Shown here piece after piece: positions 17,599 through 26,861 of a DNA stretch of 64,000 nucleotides. Position 1 is the first letter of the stretch, and the number at the start of each line of letters is the position of its first letter. Location of the stretch: assembly GCA_964621905.1 (NCBI GenBank), contig CAZUNG010000015.1, positions 6,972 to 70,971 on the forward strand, read 5' to 3'. Origin of the DNA: Ruminococcus_G sp964621905 (GTDB lineage: Bacteria > Bacillota > Clostridia > Lachnospirales > Lachnospiraceae). Position numbers and translations under genes: made by a program. Under the pieces are notes generated by a model, which saw only the letters and a program-made list of their open reading frames with translations, made no database searches and was not told the DNA's origin.

Positions 17599-18519
17599 AT
17601 GGACAAAGAAAACAACAACACCCCCACCATGGCCGATTTCGAAAATGAGCTGGACGCTTCTTTCAAAAAAGTCGAAGAAGGCGATATTCTTACAGGAACC
17701 GTCATTGCAGTGACAGAGGAGGAAGTCACCCTTGATCTGCAGTCCTACACAGAGGGCATCATCCGCACTGAAGATTACAGCCGCGAACCGGGCTTTATGG
17801 TCAAAGATGAAGTCCATGCAGGAGACACTGTCACGGCAACTGTCATTAAGACGGACAATGGACATGGAAGTATCCTCCTTTCTAAAGTGGAAGCAAATGA
17901 CGTACTGGCATGGCAGACCTTAAAGCAGATGAAAGCTGATAAGACTGTACTGGATGTCGTAGTCAAGGGCATTGTAAACAGCGGCGTGGTTGCATACGTA
18001 GAAGGTATCCGGGGATTCATCCCAATTTCCAAGCTTTCATTAGATTATATTGAAGATACATCACCGTATCTCAATCAGCATCTTCAGGTACAGGTCTTTG
18101 AGGTGGATGAAAAAGCCAAAAAACTGATACTGTCTGCAAAAGAACTGCTCCGCGAAAAAGCAGCCGAAGAACGCAGAAAGAAAATCTCCAATGTAGAAAT
18201 CGGTCTTGTCACAGAGGGCACTGTTGAAACAATTAAACCTTATGGAGCTTTTGTAAATCTTGGCAACGGTCTTTCCGGCCTTGTCCACGTTTCACAGATC
18301 AGTGAAAAAAGGATTAAATCACCTGATGCCGTTTTAAATATCGGCGATGTCGTAAAGGTAAAAATCACTGCCGTTAAAGACGGTAAGATCAGCCTCAGTA
18401 TGAAAGCACTAAATGACGTTGCTGCGTCGGAGATCGTGGAAGAATCATATGAACTTCCGGAGACAGAATCGGCAACCACAAGCCTTGGGTCTCTGTTTTC
18501 TAATATCAAATTAGACTGA
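17599..18519 (+). CDS. S1 RNA-binding domain protein (ribosomal protein S1-like)
   Basis: 306 residues from the ATG at 17599, preceded by AAGGAGG. Three S1 OB-fold repeats are visible: about residues 22-95 (GDILTGTVIAVTEEEVTLDL), 102-172 (VLDVVVKGIVNSGVVAYVEG) and 190-260 (GTVETIKPYGAFVNLGNGLSGLVHVSQIS). The third is closest to consensus. The acidic N-terminus and short C-terminal tail are as in the short S1 homologues of Clostridia. It likely binds mRNA on the ribosome or acts in RNA metabolism. E. coli S1 has six repeats, so full functional equality is not implied. Confidence 0.88.
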   Translation: MDKENNNTPTMADFENELDASFKKVEEGDILTGTVIAVTEEEVTLDLQSYTEGIIRTEDYSREPGFMVKDEVHAGDTVTATVIKTDNGHGSILLSKVEANDVLAWQTLKQMKADKTVLDVVVKGIVNSGVVAYVEGIRGFIPISKLSLDYIEDTSPYLNQHLQVQVFEVDEKAKKLILSAKELLREKAAEERRKKISNVEIGLVTEGTVETIKPYGAFVNLGNGLSGLVHVSQISEKRIKSPDAVLNIGDVVKVKITAVKDGKISLSMKALNDVAASEIVEESYELPETESATTSLGSLFSNIKLD

Positions 18520-18570
18520 TATAGATTTTATTATATCCAGAAAACGCCGTATCATCATACTTAGCACACA

Positions 18571-18612
18571 AAAGACTGCTGTAAACTGTAATTTTCAGTT
18601 ACGGCAGTCTTT
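18571..18612 (+). terminator. Terminator of the S1 gene
   Basis: AAAGACTGC...GCAGTCTTT stem with an inner CTGTAA/TTACGG extension, followed by TTTATATT. It lies 52 bases after the stop codon. Confidence 0.8.
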
Positions 18613-18741
18613 TATATTGCCGGCGTATCATAAATAAATTATTAATTTTTTATTTCATCCTTGATTTTCAAAAACCTTTGTTGTAGTATGTAATATATCA
18701 ACACATAGTTTTTATTACTACATTTGTTGGAGGCGATTATT

Positions 18742-19410
18742 ATGAGAGAAAGATGGAAACCCAAAGATCCGGGAAGTGCCGTTACGCATTTTATCGGAAT
18801 GATTCTGGCACTGCTGGGAGCTGCCCCACTGCTGATAAAGGCTGCAAGAGAGCCTGATACCCTTCACATGATAGCCCTGGCAATCTTCATACTCAGTATG
18901 GTTTTGCTGTACGCTGCAAGTACCATTTACCATACGCTGAATGTGAACGAACAGGTAAATAAACGTCTGAAAAAAATGGATCATATGATGATCTTTATAT
19001 TAATCGCCGGAAGCTATACCCCCATCTGTCTGATTGTACTTCACGGAAAAACCGGAACTCTCCTCTGTGCACTGGTATGGGCGGTCGCCCTGATCGGCAT
19101 TTTGATCAAGAGTTTCTGGATCAATTGTCCAAAATGGTTTTCTTCGCTTATTTACATTGGCATGGGCTGGCTGTGTGTTCTCGCTTTTTCACAGATACTT
19201 CAGGCTTTGTCAAAGCCGGCCTTCGGATGGCTGCTGGCCGGCGGCATCATCTACACCATTGGAGGCATTATCTATGCATTGAAAGTACCGATCTTTAATT
19301 CGAAACACAAAAACTTTGGTTCACATGAGATTTTTCATCTGTTTGTGATGGGCGGCAGCTTTTGCCACTTTGTTCTTATGTATTTCTTTGTAGCGCCGAT
19401 GCCGATCTGA
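18742..19410 (+). CDS. Hemolysin III (PAQR/TrhA) family membrane protein
   Basis: 222 residues and seven predicted membrane helices. The ATG at 18742 follows TTGGAGGCG, while the upstream in-frame TTG at 18724 is part of that site. The conserved zinc ligands of the family are visible: STIYHTL (helix 2), KKMDH, and the C-terminal SHEIFHLFV...FCHF. Members are widespread. Some have been tied to hemolysis and some to membrane fluidity homeostasis, so the physiological role remains open. It is a single gene between two terminators. Confidence 0.9.
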   Translation: MRERWKPKDPGSAVTHFIGMILALLGAAPLLIKAAREPDTLHMIALAIFILSMVLLYAASTIYHTLNVNEQVNKRLKKMDHMMIFILIAGSYTPICLIVLHGKTGTLLCALVWAVALIGILIKSFWINCPKWFSSLIYIGMGWLCVLAFSQILQALSKPAFGWLLAGGIIYTIGGIIYALKVPIFNSKHKNFGSHEIFHLFVMGGSFCHFVLMYFFVAPMPI

Positions 19411-19445
19411 TCTGTCATCATAAGACTAAAGTTTTCATAAAAACA

Positions 19446-19472
19446 GCCGTCATTATTTTGCATAATGACGGC
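19446..19472. terminator. Terminator between the hemolysin III and AraC genes
   Basis: Perfect 11-bp stem GCCGTCATTAT/ATAATGACGGC followed by ATTTGTTTT on the plus strand. The TAA stop of the convergent AraC gene lies inside the left arm. Confidence 0.8.
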
Positions 19473-20373
19473 ATTTGTTTTGCAGCTGATCTAAAGATAT
19501 ATTTGATCCGGTTCTGGTTTCACGATACTCACTGGGGGATATTCCTATAATATTGGTAAACTGCTGTGTAAACCGGCTTGAATAGTTGTATCCGACCGAG
19601 ATTGCAATTTCAGAAATACTATCATCGGTATTCGTCAGCAAAGTCTGAGCAACACCTATTCTTCGGCGTGTTCTATACGCAATGGGAGAGATGCCTATTT
19701 CTTTTGAAAAAATTCTTGATGCATAATAACGGTTAATATTAAACTTCTCAGCCAGCTCTTCCAACGTAAAATTATCACTATAATTGCGGTCAATATATTT
19801 CCTCATGCCGGCAACTATATTGGATGAGGAAGCATTCAAATTTAACATTTTTTTATTTTCCAATTGAATCATATCTATTATCTGCAGCAAAGTACCTACA
19901 AACATCTTTGTCAGTCCTGTAATCCCCGGCTTTTTACGTTCAATGCCATCCTCAATCATTTCAAAGCCTTTTAACAGATAATCATAATAAAAATTACTCT
20001 TCATAAGATAACCGCTTGATTCACTCAAAAGTTTCCCTGGGGATCTGTTTTTCATCTGAAGATTTTTAACACCGCATAAGTGAAACTTCAAAGGTTCTCC
20101 CGGAATATTTTTGTCATGGTGCAGAACATCTTTATTATACACAAGAATATCTCCACTCTCTATCTCATATTCCTTATTGCCAATAACGCTGATCCCCTTT
20201 CCCTCGTAGACCAATGCTACCTCAACAATATTATTGTGACAATGTAAAGCCCGCACATCCTCTTCCGATAAAATTTCCGTCTTGCTTATATAAACCACTT
20301 CAAAATTTCCGTTTTCCGTCTCAACGACCCACCCTGAATCATCTTTTTCGGGCAGAGTATACACTTCTCTCAT
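19453..20373 (-). CDS. AraC-family transcriptional regulator
   Basis: 306 residues from the ATG at 20373 (AAGGAGA upstream), preferred to the in-frame start at 20409. The N-terminal half is a cupin-like sensor domain (ALHCHNNIVEVALVYEGKG, YEIESGDILVYNKDVLH). The C-terminal 100 residues hold two helix-turn-helix motifs (FTLEELAEKFNINRYYASRIF and SISEIAISVGYNYSSRFTQQF), the second being the most conserved AraC signature. It follows the nine-gene Opp/isomerase operon in the same direction, so it most likely responds to the compound that operon imports and activates it. Confidence 0.9.
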   Translation of the reverse strand: MREVYTLPEKDDSGWVVETENGNFEVVYISKTEILSEEDVRALHCHNNIVEVALVYEGKGISVIGNKEYEIESGDILVYNKDVLHHDKNIPGEPLKFHLCGVKNLQMKNRSPGKLLSESSGYLMKSNFYYDYLLKGFEMIEDGIERKKPGITGLTKMFVGTLLQIIDMIQLENKKMLNLNASSSNIVAGMRKYIDRNYSDNFTLEELAEKFNINRYYASRIFSKEIGISPIAYRTRRRIGVAQTLLTNTDDSISEIAISVGYNYSSRFTQQFTNIIGISPSEYRETRTGSNISLDQLQNKCRHYAK

Positions 20374-20414
20374 TTTAAATCTCCTTAACATGGACGATAT
20401 CATAAACACCGCAA

Positions 20415-20447
20415 GAGCTGAAATCTTTATTTAAAAGATCTCAGCTC
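20415..20447. terminator. Inverted repeat after the Opp-type operon
   Basis: GAGCTGAAATCTT pairs with AAGATCTCAGCTC with one mismatch. It lies 33 bases after the binding-protein stop and before the AraC gene. There is no clear T-run, so termination may be partial and let some transcription reach the regulator. Confidence 0.5.
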
Positions 20448-20479
20448 CGTCAGCAGTTACTATTTAACCGCATATTCTT

Positions 20480-22081
20480 TTAACTAAAATACCACTCATT
20501 AATATTATAAACGAAAGTATTCCATTTTACATTCTCTAAATTTTTGGTACAGAGAACATAGCTGTTGCCCGACTGATATGGAAAATAAGATAACCATTCT
20601 TCCGGAAATCTTAACTGGTACTCTTCCCATAATGCCAGTCTCTCTTTGTCATCCTCCGTCTGTGTAACCGCTGTCAATAAATCCATCATTTCCTGTGTAA
20701 GAGGGCTGTCATCATGGTGGCATTTATTCCCGATGTTATTGATGATCGTGGCAGCCACACCGCCGGGAGCCGGCGAACCTCCATTTCTCCTTACAAAAAG
20801 GTCGTATTCCTCTGTTTCATTGACCAGTGTATCGCCCATAACCGTTCCATCCAGCAATTTGATGTTCAGTTTAATGCCTACCTCAGCAAGCATATTTGCA
20901 ATCTGCTCAGATGCCCCTTTTCTCAAGGGATCATTGCTGTCTGCAAGGATTGTCAATTCCAAATTATCTTCACCGGCTTCTTTTAGAAGTTTCTTTGCCT
21001 GCTCAGGATTATAATTTAATGGGAAATTATCTTCCTCCCAATAATGAATACCTTCCGCGACCTCCGGCACAACACAGTACGGAACGTATCCTGCCCCATC
21101 GAAAGTCCCCTGTATCAATGCTTCTCTGTCAATAGCCATACAGATTGCCTGACGCACTTTAATATCTGATATTTTTTCACTGTGCATATTGAATCCCAAA
21201 AACGCCTGCAGCTGCTGCAGCTGTTCGTAAACACGAAATTGACTTTCCGGATCGTTCTTAATATCTTCTGCATCCACATAATCTCCATCAAGCAGAACGT
21301 CGATTCCCCCAGTCTGAAGCTCCATCAAAGCTACTGACATCTCTGATATTACCCGGAACGTAACATTGTCAATAATTGCTTTCTCCCCCCAGTACTCTTC
21401 ATTTTTTTCAAGTACGACACTGTCATTTGTTGTCCATGATTTTATCTTATAGGGTCCCGTACCAACACAATCACCCATATAAAGATTTGAATTTTCTGCA
21501 TTGGCCTCCGTATAACTCTTACAGTAGATTCCGACAAACTGAAGGTCATCCTCCCAGGTAATATTAAATTCATTCATCGGTACATGTACGGTCAGATCGT
21601 CCACTTTCTCGGTGCCCGCAAAATTAATCCATGGATAAACTGCCGCCTGACTGCTCTCAGCGGCAAGTGTTGCATAGGAGTATACTACGTCATCCGCAGT
21701 CATTTTTTCACCGTTATGAAAATATACATCGTCCCGGAGATGAAAGGTAACCCCCATACGGTTATCATCCAGCTCCCAGCTTTCAGCCAGTAAAGGGTCT
21801 ATAATCTTCTTGTCCTCATAATTTTCCTGAGTCAATGCTTCAACTACCATATGTTCCACAGGATCCTGCGTGTTTTGATTGGCATATTCTCCAGTAAAAC
21901 AGGAATCCGGATCCCTTAATAAACGAACCACAACACTTTCTTTCGCTGTTCCTCCCGCTTCAATCGTATTGCCGGAATTATCCGCGGCTTCTTTTTCCAC
22001 TTCTGAAAACCCCGCGCAACCGCTAAGTGTCATAGTCACAGCTAATAAAACTGCACTTACTGCCATATGTCTTTTCTTCAT
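20480..22081 (-). CDS. Peptide/nickel-type ABC transporter substrate-binding lipoprotein
   Basis: 533 residues, family 5 solute-binding protein (OppA/DppA/NikA fold). It has a lipoprotein signal with lipobox LSGC near residue 22 and AAGGAGG before the ATG. Family landmarks are LAESWELDDNRMGVTFHLRDDVYFHNGEKMTADDVVYSY (described, about residues 103-140), GTGPYKI and VRQAICMAIDREALI. It binds an oligopeptide, a glycoside or another small solute outside the cell. It is last in the operon, after the two ATPases, and the neighbouring isomerases suggest a sugar-containing ligand. Confidence 0.9.
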   Translation of the reverse strand: MKKRHMAVSAVLLAVTMTLSGCAGFSEVEKEAADNSGNTIEAGGTAKESVVVRLLRDPDSCFTGEYANQNTQDPVEHMVVEALTQENYEDKKIIDPLLAESWELDDNRMGVTFHLRDDVYFHNGEKMTADDVVYSYATLAAESSQAAVYPWINFAGTEKVDDLTVHVPMNEFNITWEDDLQFVGIYCKSYTEANAENSNLYMGDCVGTGPYKIKSWTTNDSVVLEKNEEYWGEKAIIDNVTFRVISEMSVALMELQTGGIDVLLDGDYVDAEDIKNDPESQFRVYEQLQQLQAFLGFNMHSEKISDIKVRQAICMAIDREALIQGTFDGAGYVPYCVVPEVAEGIHYWEEDNFPLNYNPEQAKKLLKEAGEDNLELTILADSNDPLRKGASEQIANMLAEVGIKLNIKLLDGTVMGDTLVNETEEYDLFVRRNGGSPAPGGVAATIINNIGNKCHHDDSPLTQEMMDLLTAVTQTEDDKERLALWEEYQLRFPEEWLSYFPYQSGNSYVLCTKNLENVKWNTFVYNINEWYFS

Positions 22082-22095
22082 AGCTTACCTCCTTG

Positions 22096-23076
22096 TCAGC
22101 CAGGCTGTTTGATAAGTTTTGCATTATTAATCTCTTCACAGAAATGACATTTTACAAAATGGCCATTTCTTATTTCTCTTAATTCAGGAGTTTTTTGTTT
22201 ACAATATTCTTTTACAAACCGGCATCTCGCAGCAAACCGACACCCTTCTTTAGGGTTAACGGGTGAAGTCAGTTCACCTTTTAATCCGGATTCTTCCCTG
22301 TGTATATGGAGTTTTGCTTCAAGTACAGACCCAAGTAATGCTTTTGTATAGGGATGAAACCGAGCTTCAAACAGATCATTCTTAGGGGCAAGTTCTACGA
22401 CTTCTCCCAGATACATGACCATAATATGATCAGAGATGTACCTCACAACAGAGAGGTCATGCGTGATAAACACATAAGTAAGGCCCATCTTTTCCCGCAG
22501 ATCAATTAGCAAATTCAGAACCTGAGCCTGAATCGACACATCCAACGCTGAAACAGGTTCATCACATACGATAAACTTGGGGTTCAATGCAAGTGCTCTT
22601 GCAATTCCCACCCGCTGTCTTCTTCCTCCATCCAGTTCATGCGGGTAGGAATTCGCAAGCCGCCCCGCCAGGCCTACCAGCTCCATCAACTCTGAAACTT
22701 TCTCTTTTATTTCTTTCTTTGATAATTGGTTGGCTATAACAAGCGGTTCCGCAATCGTTTGTGAGATTGTCATTCTTGGGTTCAGAGAGGAAAATGGATC
22801 CTGAAAGATCATCTGCATCTGCCTTCTTAATTCCGTCAGCCCTTTTCTGTCAACCTTCGTAACATCTTTTCCTTCAAATACGATACTGCCTCCCGTGCTT
22901 TCCAGAAGATGAAGCAGTACTCTCCCCAAAGTGGATTTTCCGCATCCCGATTCACCGACTACGCCCAGGGTCATGCCTTTTTCCAGTGTAAAACTGATGC
23001 CGTCCACCGCATGCAGCTGCCCACGCGGAGTTGAAAAATATTTTTTCAGATCCTGTACTTCAAGTAAGGGTGTCAT
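22096..23076 (-). CDS. Oligopeptide-type ABC transporter ATPase, OppF/DppF subunit
   Basis: 326 residues. Walker A is GESGCGKST (about residues 39-47) and Walker B FIVCDEPVSALD. The ABC signature reads LDGGRRQRV instead of LSGGQ(R)QR, a change that I recall in other clostridial OppF proteins. The C-terminal oligopeptide-transporter domain has the Cys-rich CRFAARC...C pattern. It starts directly after the oppD-like stop with its ribosome binding site inside that gene. It works with the OppD-like subunit to drive the DppB/DppC-like channel. Confidence 0.92.
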   Translation of the reverse strand: MTPLLEVQDLKKYFSTPRGQLHAVDGISFTLEKGMTLGVVGESGCGKSTLGRVLLHLLESTGGSIVFEGKDVTKVDRKGLTELRRQMQMIFQDPFSSLNPRMTISQTIAEPLVIANQLSKKEIKEKVSELMELVGLAGRLANSYPHELDGGRRQRVGIARALALNPKFIVCDEPVSALDVSIQAQVLNLLIDLREKMGLTYVFITHDLSVVRYISDHIMVMYLGEVVELAPKNDLFEARFHPYTKALLGSVLEAKLHIHREESGLKGELTSPVNPKEGCRFAARCRFVKEYCKQKTPELREIRNGHFVKCHFCEEINNAKLIKQPG

Positions 23077-23077
23077 C

Positions 23078-24073
23078 TTAATTTACCTCCTGTCCTTGTA
23101 CCAGAAAACATCTCACATAATGTCCTTTGGAAACTTCAACCAAAGGCGGAATCTCTTTTTCGCATTGCTCCGTACATCGCTCACATCTGGGATGAAATTT
23201 GCATCCTTCCGGAAGATTCGTCGGATCCGGCATTTGTCCTTTGATCGGTTTCAGTCTGGTACTGCTGTCTTTGGCACTTGGCAGTGAATCAAATAACCCC
23301 GCGGTATACGGATGTAAGGTTTCTTCAAATATATGCTCAACATCCCCATACTCCTGTATCTGCCCTGCATAAATCACACCGACCTTATCACACATTGCAG
23401 CAACCACTCCAAGATCATGTGTAATCAGCAGCATGGAAGAATCCGTAGAGTGCTTCAGCTCATTCATCAGTTTCAAAACCTGTGCCTGAATCGTAACATC
23501 TAACGCTGTTGTAGGTTCATCGGCGATCAACAGTTCCGGTGAACATGCCAAGGCCATTGCAATCACAATTCTTTGTTTCATTCCGCCGGAAAACTGATGT
23601 GGATAATCGCTGTACCGTTCTGATGGAATCCCTACTTTTTCCATCATTTCGCAGGCTAGTCTGCACGCTTCTTTTTTACTTTCCCCCTGATGAAGATAAA
23701 TGACTTCTGCAATCTGATCACCGACCTTGTCTATAGGATTCAACGCCGTCATGGGATCCTGAAAGATCATGGAGATTTCCTTTCCCCTGACTTTTCGCAT
23801 CTTCGCCTTGTTTAAATCCAAAAGATTCTCTCCCTTGAAAATAATTTCCCCTCTTTTGATTTTTCCCGGGGGATTCGGTATCAGATTTAATATGCTCATT
23901 GCAATCGTTGTCTTGCCTGCGCCGGTTTCCCCTACAAGCCCAAATGTCTCCCCTTTGTTGATTTCCAGATCCACGCCATTAATTGCACGGCAGGTGCCAA
24001 TTTCCCGGGATGAATAGTTTACTTCTAAATCGCGCACTGTAAGAAGCGGCTGTTCTTTTCTTTTTTGGCTCAC
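23078..24073 (-). CDS. Oligopeptide-type ABC transporter ATPase, OppD/DppD subunit
   Basis: 331 residues. Walker A GETGAGKTT, signature FSGGMKQRIVIAMAL, Walker B LLIADEPTTALD and H-loop LLITHDLGVVAAMCD are all intact. The C-terminal domain GCKFHPRCERCTEQC is typical of OppD/DppD. It pairs with the next gene as an ATPase heterodimer. It has intact ATPase residues, so the LDGGR variant in the partner affects one composite site only. Confidence 0.93.
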   Translation of the reverse strand: MSQKRKEQPLLTVRDLEVNYSSREIGTCRAINGVDLEINKGETFGLVGETGAGKTTIAMSILNLIPNPPGKIKRGEIIFKGENLLDLNKAKMRKVRGKEISMIFQDPMTALNPIDKVGDQIAEVIYLHQGESKKEACRLACEMMEKVGIPSERYSDYPHQFSGGMKQRIVIAMALACSPELLIADEPTTALDVTIQAQVLKLMNELKHSTDSSMLLITHDLGVVAAMCDKVGVIYAGQIQEYGDVEHIFEETLHPYTAGLFDSLPSAKDSSTRLKPIKGQMPDPTNLPEGCKFHPRCERCTEQCEKEIPPLVEVSKGHYVRCFLVQGQEVN

Positions 24074-24089
24074 TTGTTTTACCTCCTTT

Positions 24090-24974
24090 TCAGTCTTTTA
24101 GCCGGGGATCCAATGCATCCCGCAGCCCATCCCCGAAAAGATTTAATGATAACACAACCAGAGCGATGGACATTCCCGGCCACACGCACAGCAGAGGATA
24201 CTTCAAGATATATGCCCTCGCTGAAGAAAGCATCGCCCCCCACTCAGGGGTGGGCGGTACGATTCCAAGCCCCAGAAAGCTCAGGGCTGCGGCATTTGTA
24301 ATGGCACTGGCAATCTGTAATGTCAACTGGACAATCACCGGAGACAGAACATTGATAAATACGTGCTTAAAAATGATACGTAGATCACCTGCATCAATTG
24401 ACTTCGCAGCCTCCACATATTCCTGAGATTTTACGGTAAGAATCGACCCCCGTATGGTTCTTGCAAATGTGGGAATTGCAGAGATTCCAACAGCAAGCAT
24501 ACAGCTTTTTAGTCCGGTCCCCATGACAGCTGCCAGCGCGATTGCAAGAACCAGATTAGGTACAGCCATAAAAATATCCAGTATACGCATAATGACATTA
24601 TCAATCTTATTTCCGTAATATCCGGCAATAGCTCCCAAAATAATACCGATCACTGCAGCAATTCCCGTTGCTCCAAATCCTACCAGGAGGGTCAGTCTGC
24701 CTCCATAAAGAATCCTGCTGAAAATATCCCGCCCCAGATTATCCGTACCAAAGAAATGCTGGAGACTCGAATTCTGGAACTTTTCCGTTACATTTTGCTG
24801 ATCAAACCCATACGGTGCAATCAACGGCGCCAGCAAACACAGAACTGTAATTACAATCAATATGATCAGTCCGATCATTGCTGTTTTATTCCTTAACATC
24901 CGCCTGCAAACGACCACTGTATTACTGTTTGCAGACAGACGTTTTTTCCCTGTCGTATTTACATTTCTTTTCAT
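24090..24974 (-). CDS. Peptide/nickel-type ABC permease, DppC subunit
   Basis: 294 residues. It has a cytoplasmic N-terminal stretch, a first helix (MIGLIILIVITVLCLLAPLI), the OppC N-terminal region FGTDNLGRDIFSRILYGGR, then five further helices with the EAA coupling loop around EYVEAAKSIDAGDLRIIFKHV. It ends LFGDGLRDALDPRLKD, a standard DppC C-terminus. The start codon lies 1 base after the DppB-like stop. Confidence 0.92.
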   Translation of the reverse strand: MKRNVNTTGKKRLSANSNTVVVCRRMLRNKTAMIGLIILIVITVLCLLAPLIAPYGFDQQNVTEKFQNSSLQHFFGTDNLGRDIFSRILYGGRLTLLVGFGATGIAAVIGIILGAIAGYYGNKIDNVIMRILDIFMAVPNLVLAIALAAVMGTGLKSCMLAVGISAIPTFARTIRGSILTVKSQEYVEAAKSIDAGDLRIIFKHVFINVLSPVIVQLTLQIASAITNAAALSFLGLGIVPPTPEWGAMLSSARAYILKYPLLCVWPGMSIALVVLSLNLFGDGLRDALDPRLKD

Positions 24975-24975
24975 C

Positions 24976-25953
24976 TCATACCTCCGCCTGCTTTTTTATC
25001 CGATGTTTTTTCTTTTTTCCCTCATTAACGTACTGTGCCTTAATTCTGGGATCCAGATAAGCATAAAAAATATCAACAAGCAAGTTTACAATACTGTATG
25101 TAAAAGCCAGGAGAAGTACACTTCCCCGAATCTGAGGATAATCGCGGGAATTAATTGCAGTAACCATCAATATACCCAGCGCCGGTATTGAGAAAATCTG
25201 CTCCTGCACCAGTGATCCCCCCAGCATAAATCCAAAGTGCTGCCCGCTGCTGGTAACGATGGGAATCAGCGCATTTCTAAGAACATGATGATACGTTATT
25301 TTACGCTCACTTTGTCCCTTTGCCCTGGCCGTTGTCACATAATCCTGTCTTTGGCATTCCAGCATACAGGAGCGTGTCATTCTCATTTGCATTGCAATTG
25401 CATACAAAGACATAGAAAGAATCGGGATAACCGCATATTTCCACCCATACCAGCCGGAAACCGGAAGCCATTCCAGTTTAACCGCCAGCAGCAAAATCAA
25501 CATTAAGGATAACCAAAATCCCGGAACTGATACTCCCAGCATACCGCCAACTCTGGCACCCGCATCAATCCATGAATTTCTGTAATTTGCGGAAACAATT
25601 CCCAACAGCATTCCGATCATCATGGATATCACAGTTACGGGGAATGCCAAAAAAATCGTGACTGGAAATGCCTGTATCAGACTTTCTGTAACAGATCTTC
25701 CTGTTATATAAGAATTTCCAAAATCAAATCGGGTAATAATCCCCCACATATAGCGGCCGTACTGTATGAAAAAAGGATCTTCCAACCCATGTTCTGTCCT
25801 CCAGGCAAGCAATTCCTCTTTCGTTGCAGCGTCACCCAAGGCAACCGTTGCAGGATCTCCCGGCGCAATATATAAAAGGAAAAAGATAAGCAGACTGACA
25901 CCGATAAGAACCGGTATCATCGCAAGAAGCCTTTTCACGATATAACGACCCAT
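24976..25953 (-). CDS. Peptide/nickel-type ABC permease, DppB subunit
   Basis: 325 residues. The opening MGRYIVKRLLAMIPVLIGVS and PGDPA motif are DppB landmarks, as are the coupling loop DYVTTARAKGQSERKI, AMQMRMTRS and the C-terminal DIFYAYLDPRI. It has six predicted helices. A Lys/Arg-rich tail (KKKKHRIKKQ) is slightly longer than usual. With the DppC-like subunit it forms the solute channel. Confidence 0.92.
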   Translation of the reverse strand: MGRYIVKRLLAMIPVLIGVSLLIFFLLYIAPGDPATVALGDAATKEELLAWRTEHGLEDPFFIQYGRYMWGIITRFDFGNSYITGRSVTESLIQAFPVTIFLAFPVTVISMMIGMLLGIVSANYRNSWIDAGARVGGMLGVSVPGFWLSLMLILLLAVKLEWLPVSGWYGWKYAVIPILSMSLYAIAMQMRMTRSCMLECQRQDYVTTARAKGQSERKITYHHVLRNALIPIVTSSGQHFGFMLGGSLVQEQIFSIPALGILMVTAINSRDYPQIRGSVLLLAFTYSIVNLLVDIFYAYLDPRIKAQYVNEGKKKKHRIKKQAEV

Positions 25954-25986
25954 TTTATTACCTCCTTTTTCTACACCCCTAGTAAA

Positions 25987-26847
25987 TCACGAGAAAATCC
26001 CGCAGAACGTATCAACGGACAAGCTCCATCCTTCCAGTTCCGTTCCTCCTTTAGGAATCACCTGGTTTTCAAACGTAACAACCCCCTGATAATTGTTCTT
26101 TTTTAGCATCTCTGCAATTTTATCCGTAAACTGTGCCATTTCTCCATCCCCCAACGGACAATATGTTACAGCCGCCAATGCTTTATCAACACAAAGGTCT
26201 TTAATATGAATATCAATAATATCATCTGCCGCCAATTCATATGCATGAATCGGATCCTCCATACTGTAAAGACAATTTGCCGGATCCCAGAGAATCTTAA
26301 GGTTAGGGCACCCCAGCTCATCAATTGCCTTTTTCGCGAGACTCACTGTATGAATAAAAGAGCCTGTTCCGGTTTCCATCACCATTTCAATCCCGTCATC
26401 TTGAGCAATCTGACAGCAGGGTTCCAGCAGCTTCAGAAATTTTACCCAGCTTTCATTATTTTCCGATAAATATTTTTCCGCGCCCCCGAATCCAAAAACA
26501 ACATTTTGTTTTGCAAACGGTTGGATTCTCGTAATATTTGTTCCGAAATAATGTGCAAGTTCAATGGATTTTTTTAGTAAACGCAGCTGCTCCTGGTATT
26601 GTCCGCTCTCAACTTCCGTATCCATTACTGATAATCCGTTCAGAACATGTTTCATAATACATGCTGTTTTTATGTTGTATTTTTCTAGCAGCGATTTCAT
26701 TTTTCGGTTTTCTTCCTCTGTATGATGACAAATTTCTTTATTCCATATAAACTGCAATTCTGCATATTCAATTCCATGTCTGCTCATAACCTGAAGCGCT
26801 GTCTCCAAATCCTGCGAAATACCATTGGTAATAGCTCCCAGTTTCAT
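25987..26847 (-). CDS. Sugar phosphate isomerase/epimerase (xylose isomerase-like TIM barrel)
   Basis: 286 residues, AP-endonuclease 2/xylose isomerase-like fold. Metal-site motifs follow the family order: VMETG (Glu), LWDPANC (Asp), DIHIKD (His) and VTFEN (Glu). Its start MKLGAITNGISQDLE is nearly the same as that of the next gene (MKLGAITDGISRDLE), and similarity runs the full length, so the two are tandem paralogues. The reaction is probably isomerisation or epimerisation of a keto-sugar or sugar acid. The exact substrate is unknown. Confidence 0.85.
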   Translation of the reverse strand: MKLGAITNGISQDLETALQVMSRHGIEYAELQFIWNKEICHHTEEENRKMKSLLEKYNIKTACIMKHVLNGLSVMDTEVESGQYQEQLRLLKKSIELAHYFGTNITRIQPFAKQNVVFGFGGAEKYLSENNESWVKFLKLLEPCCQIAQDDGIEMVMETGTGSFIHTVSLAKKAIDELGCPNLKILWDPANCLYSMEDPIHAYELAADDIIDIHIKDLCVDKALAAVTYCPLGDGEMAQFTDKIAEMLKKNNYQGVVTFENQVIPKGGTELEGWSLSVDTFCGIFS

Positions 26848-26861
26848 TTTTCTCCTCCCAT

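Noticed and set aside
22096..23076. Inactive OppF because of the LDGGR signature
   Set aside because: Walker A, Walker B and the rest are intact, and I recall this signature variant in many clostridial OppF proteins, so it is probably functional.
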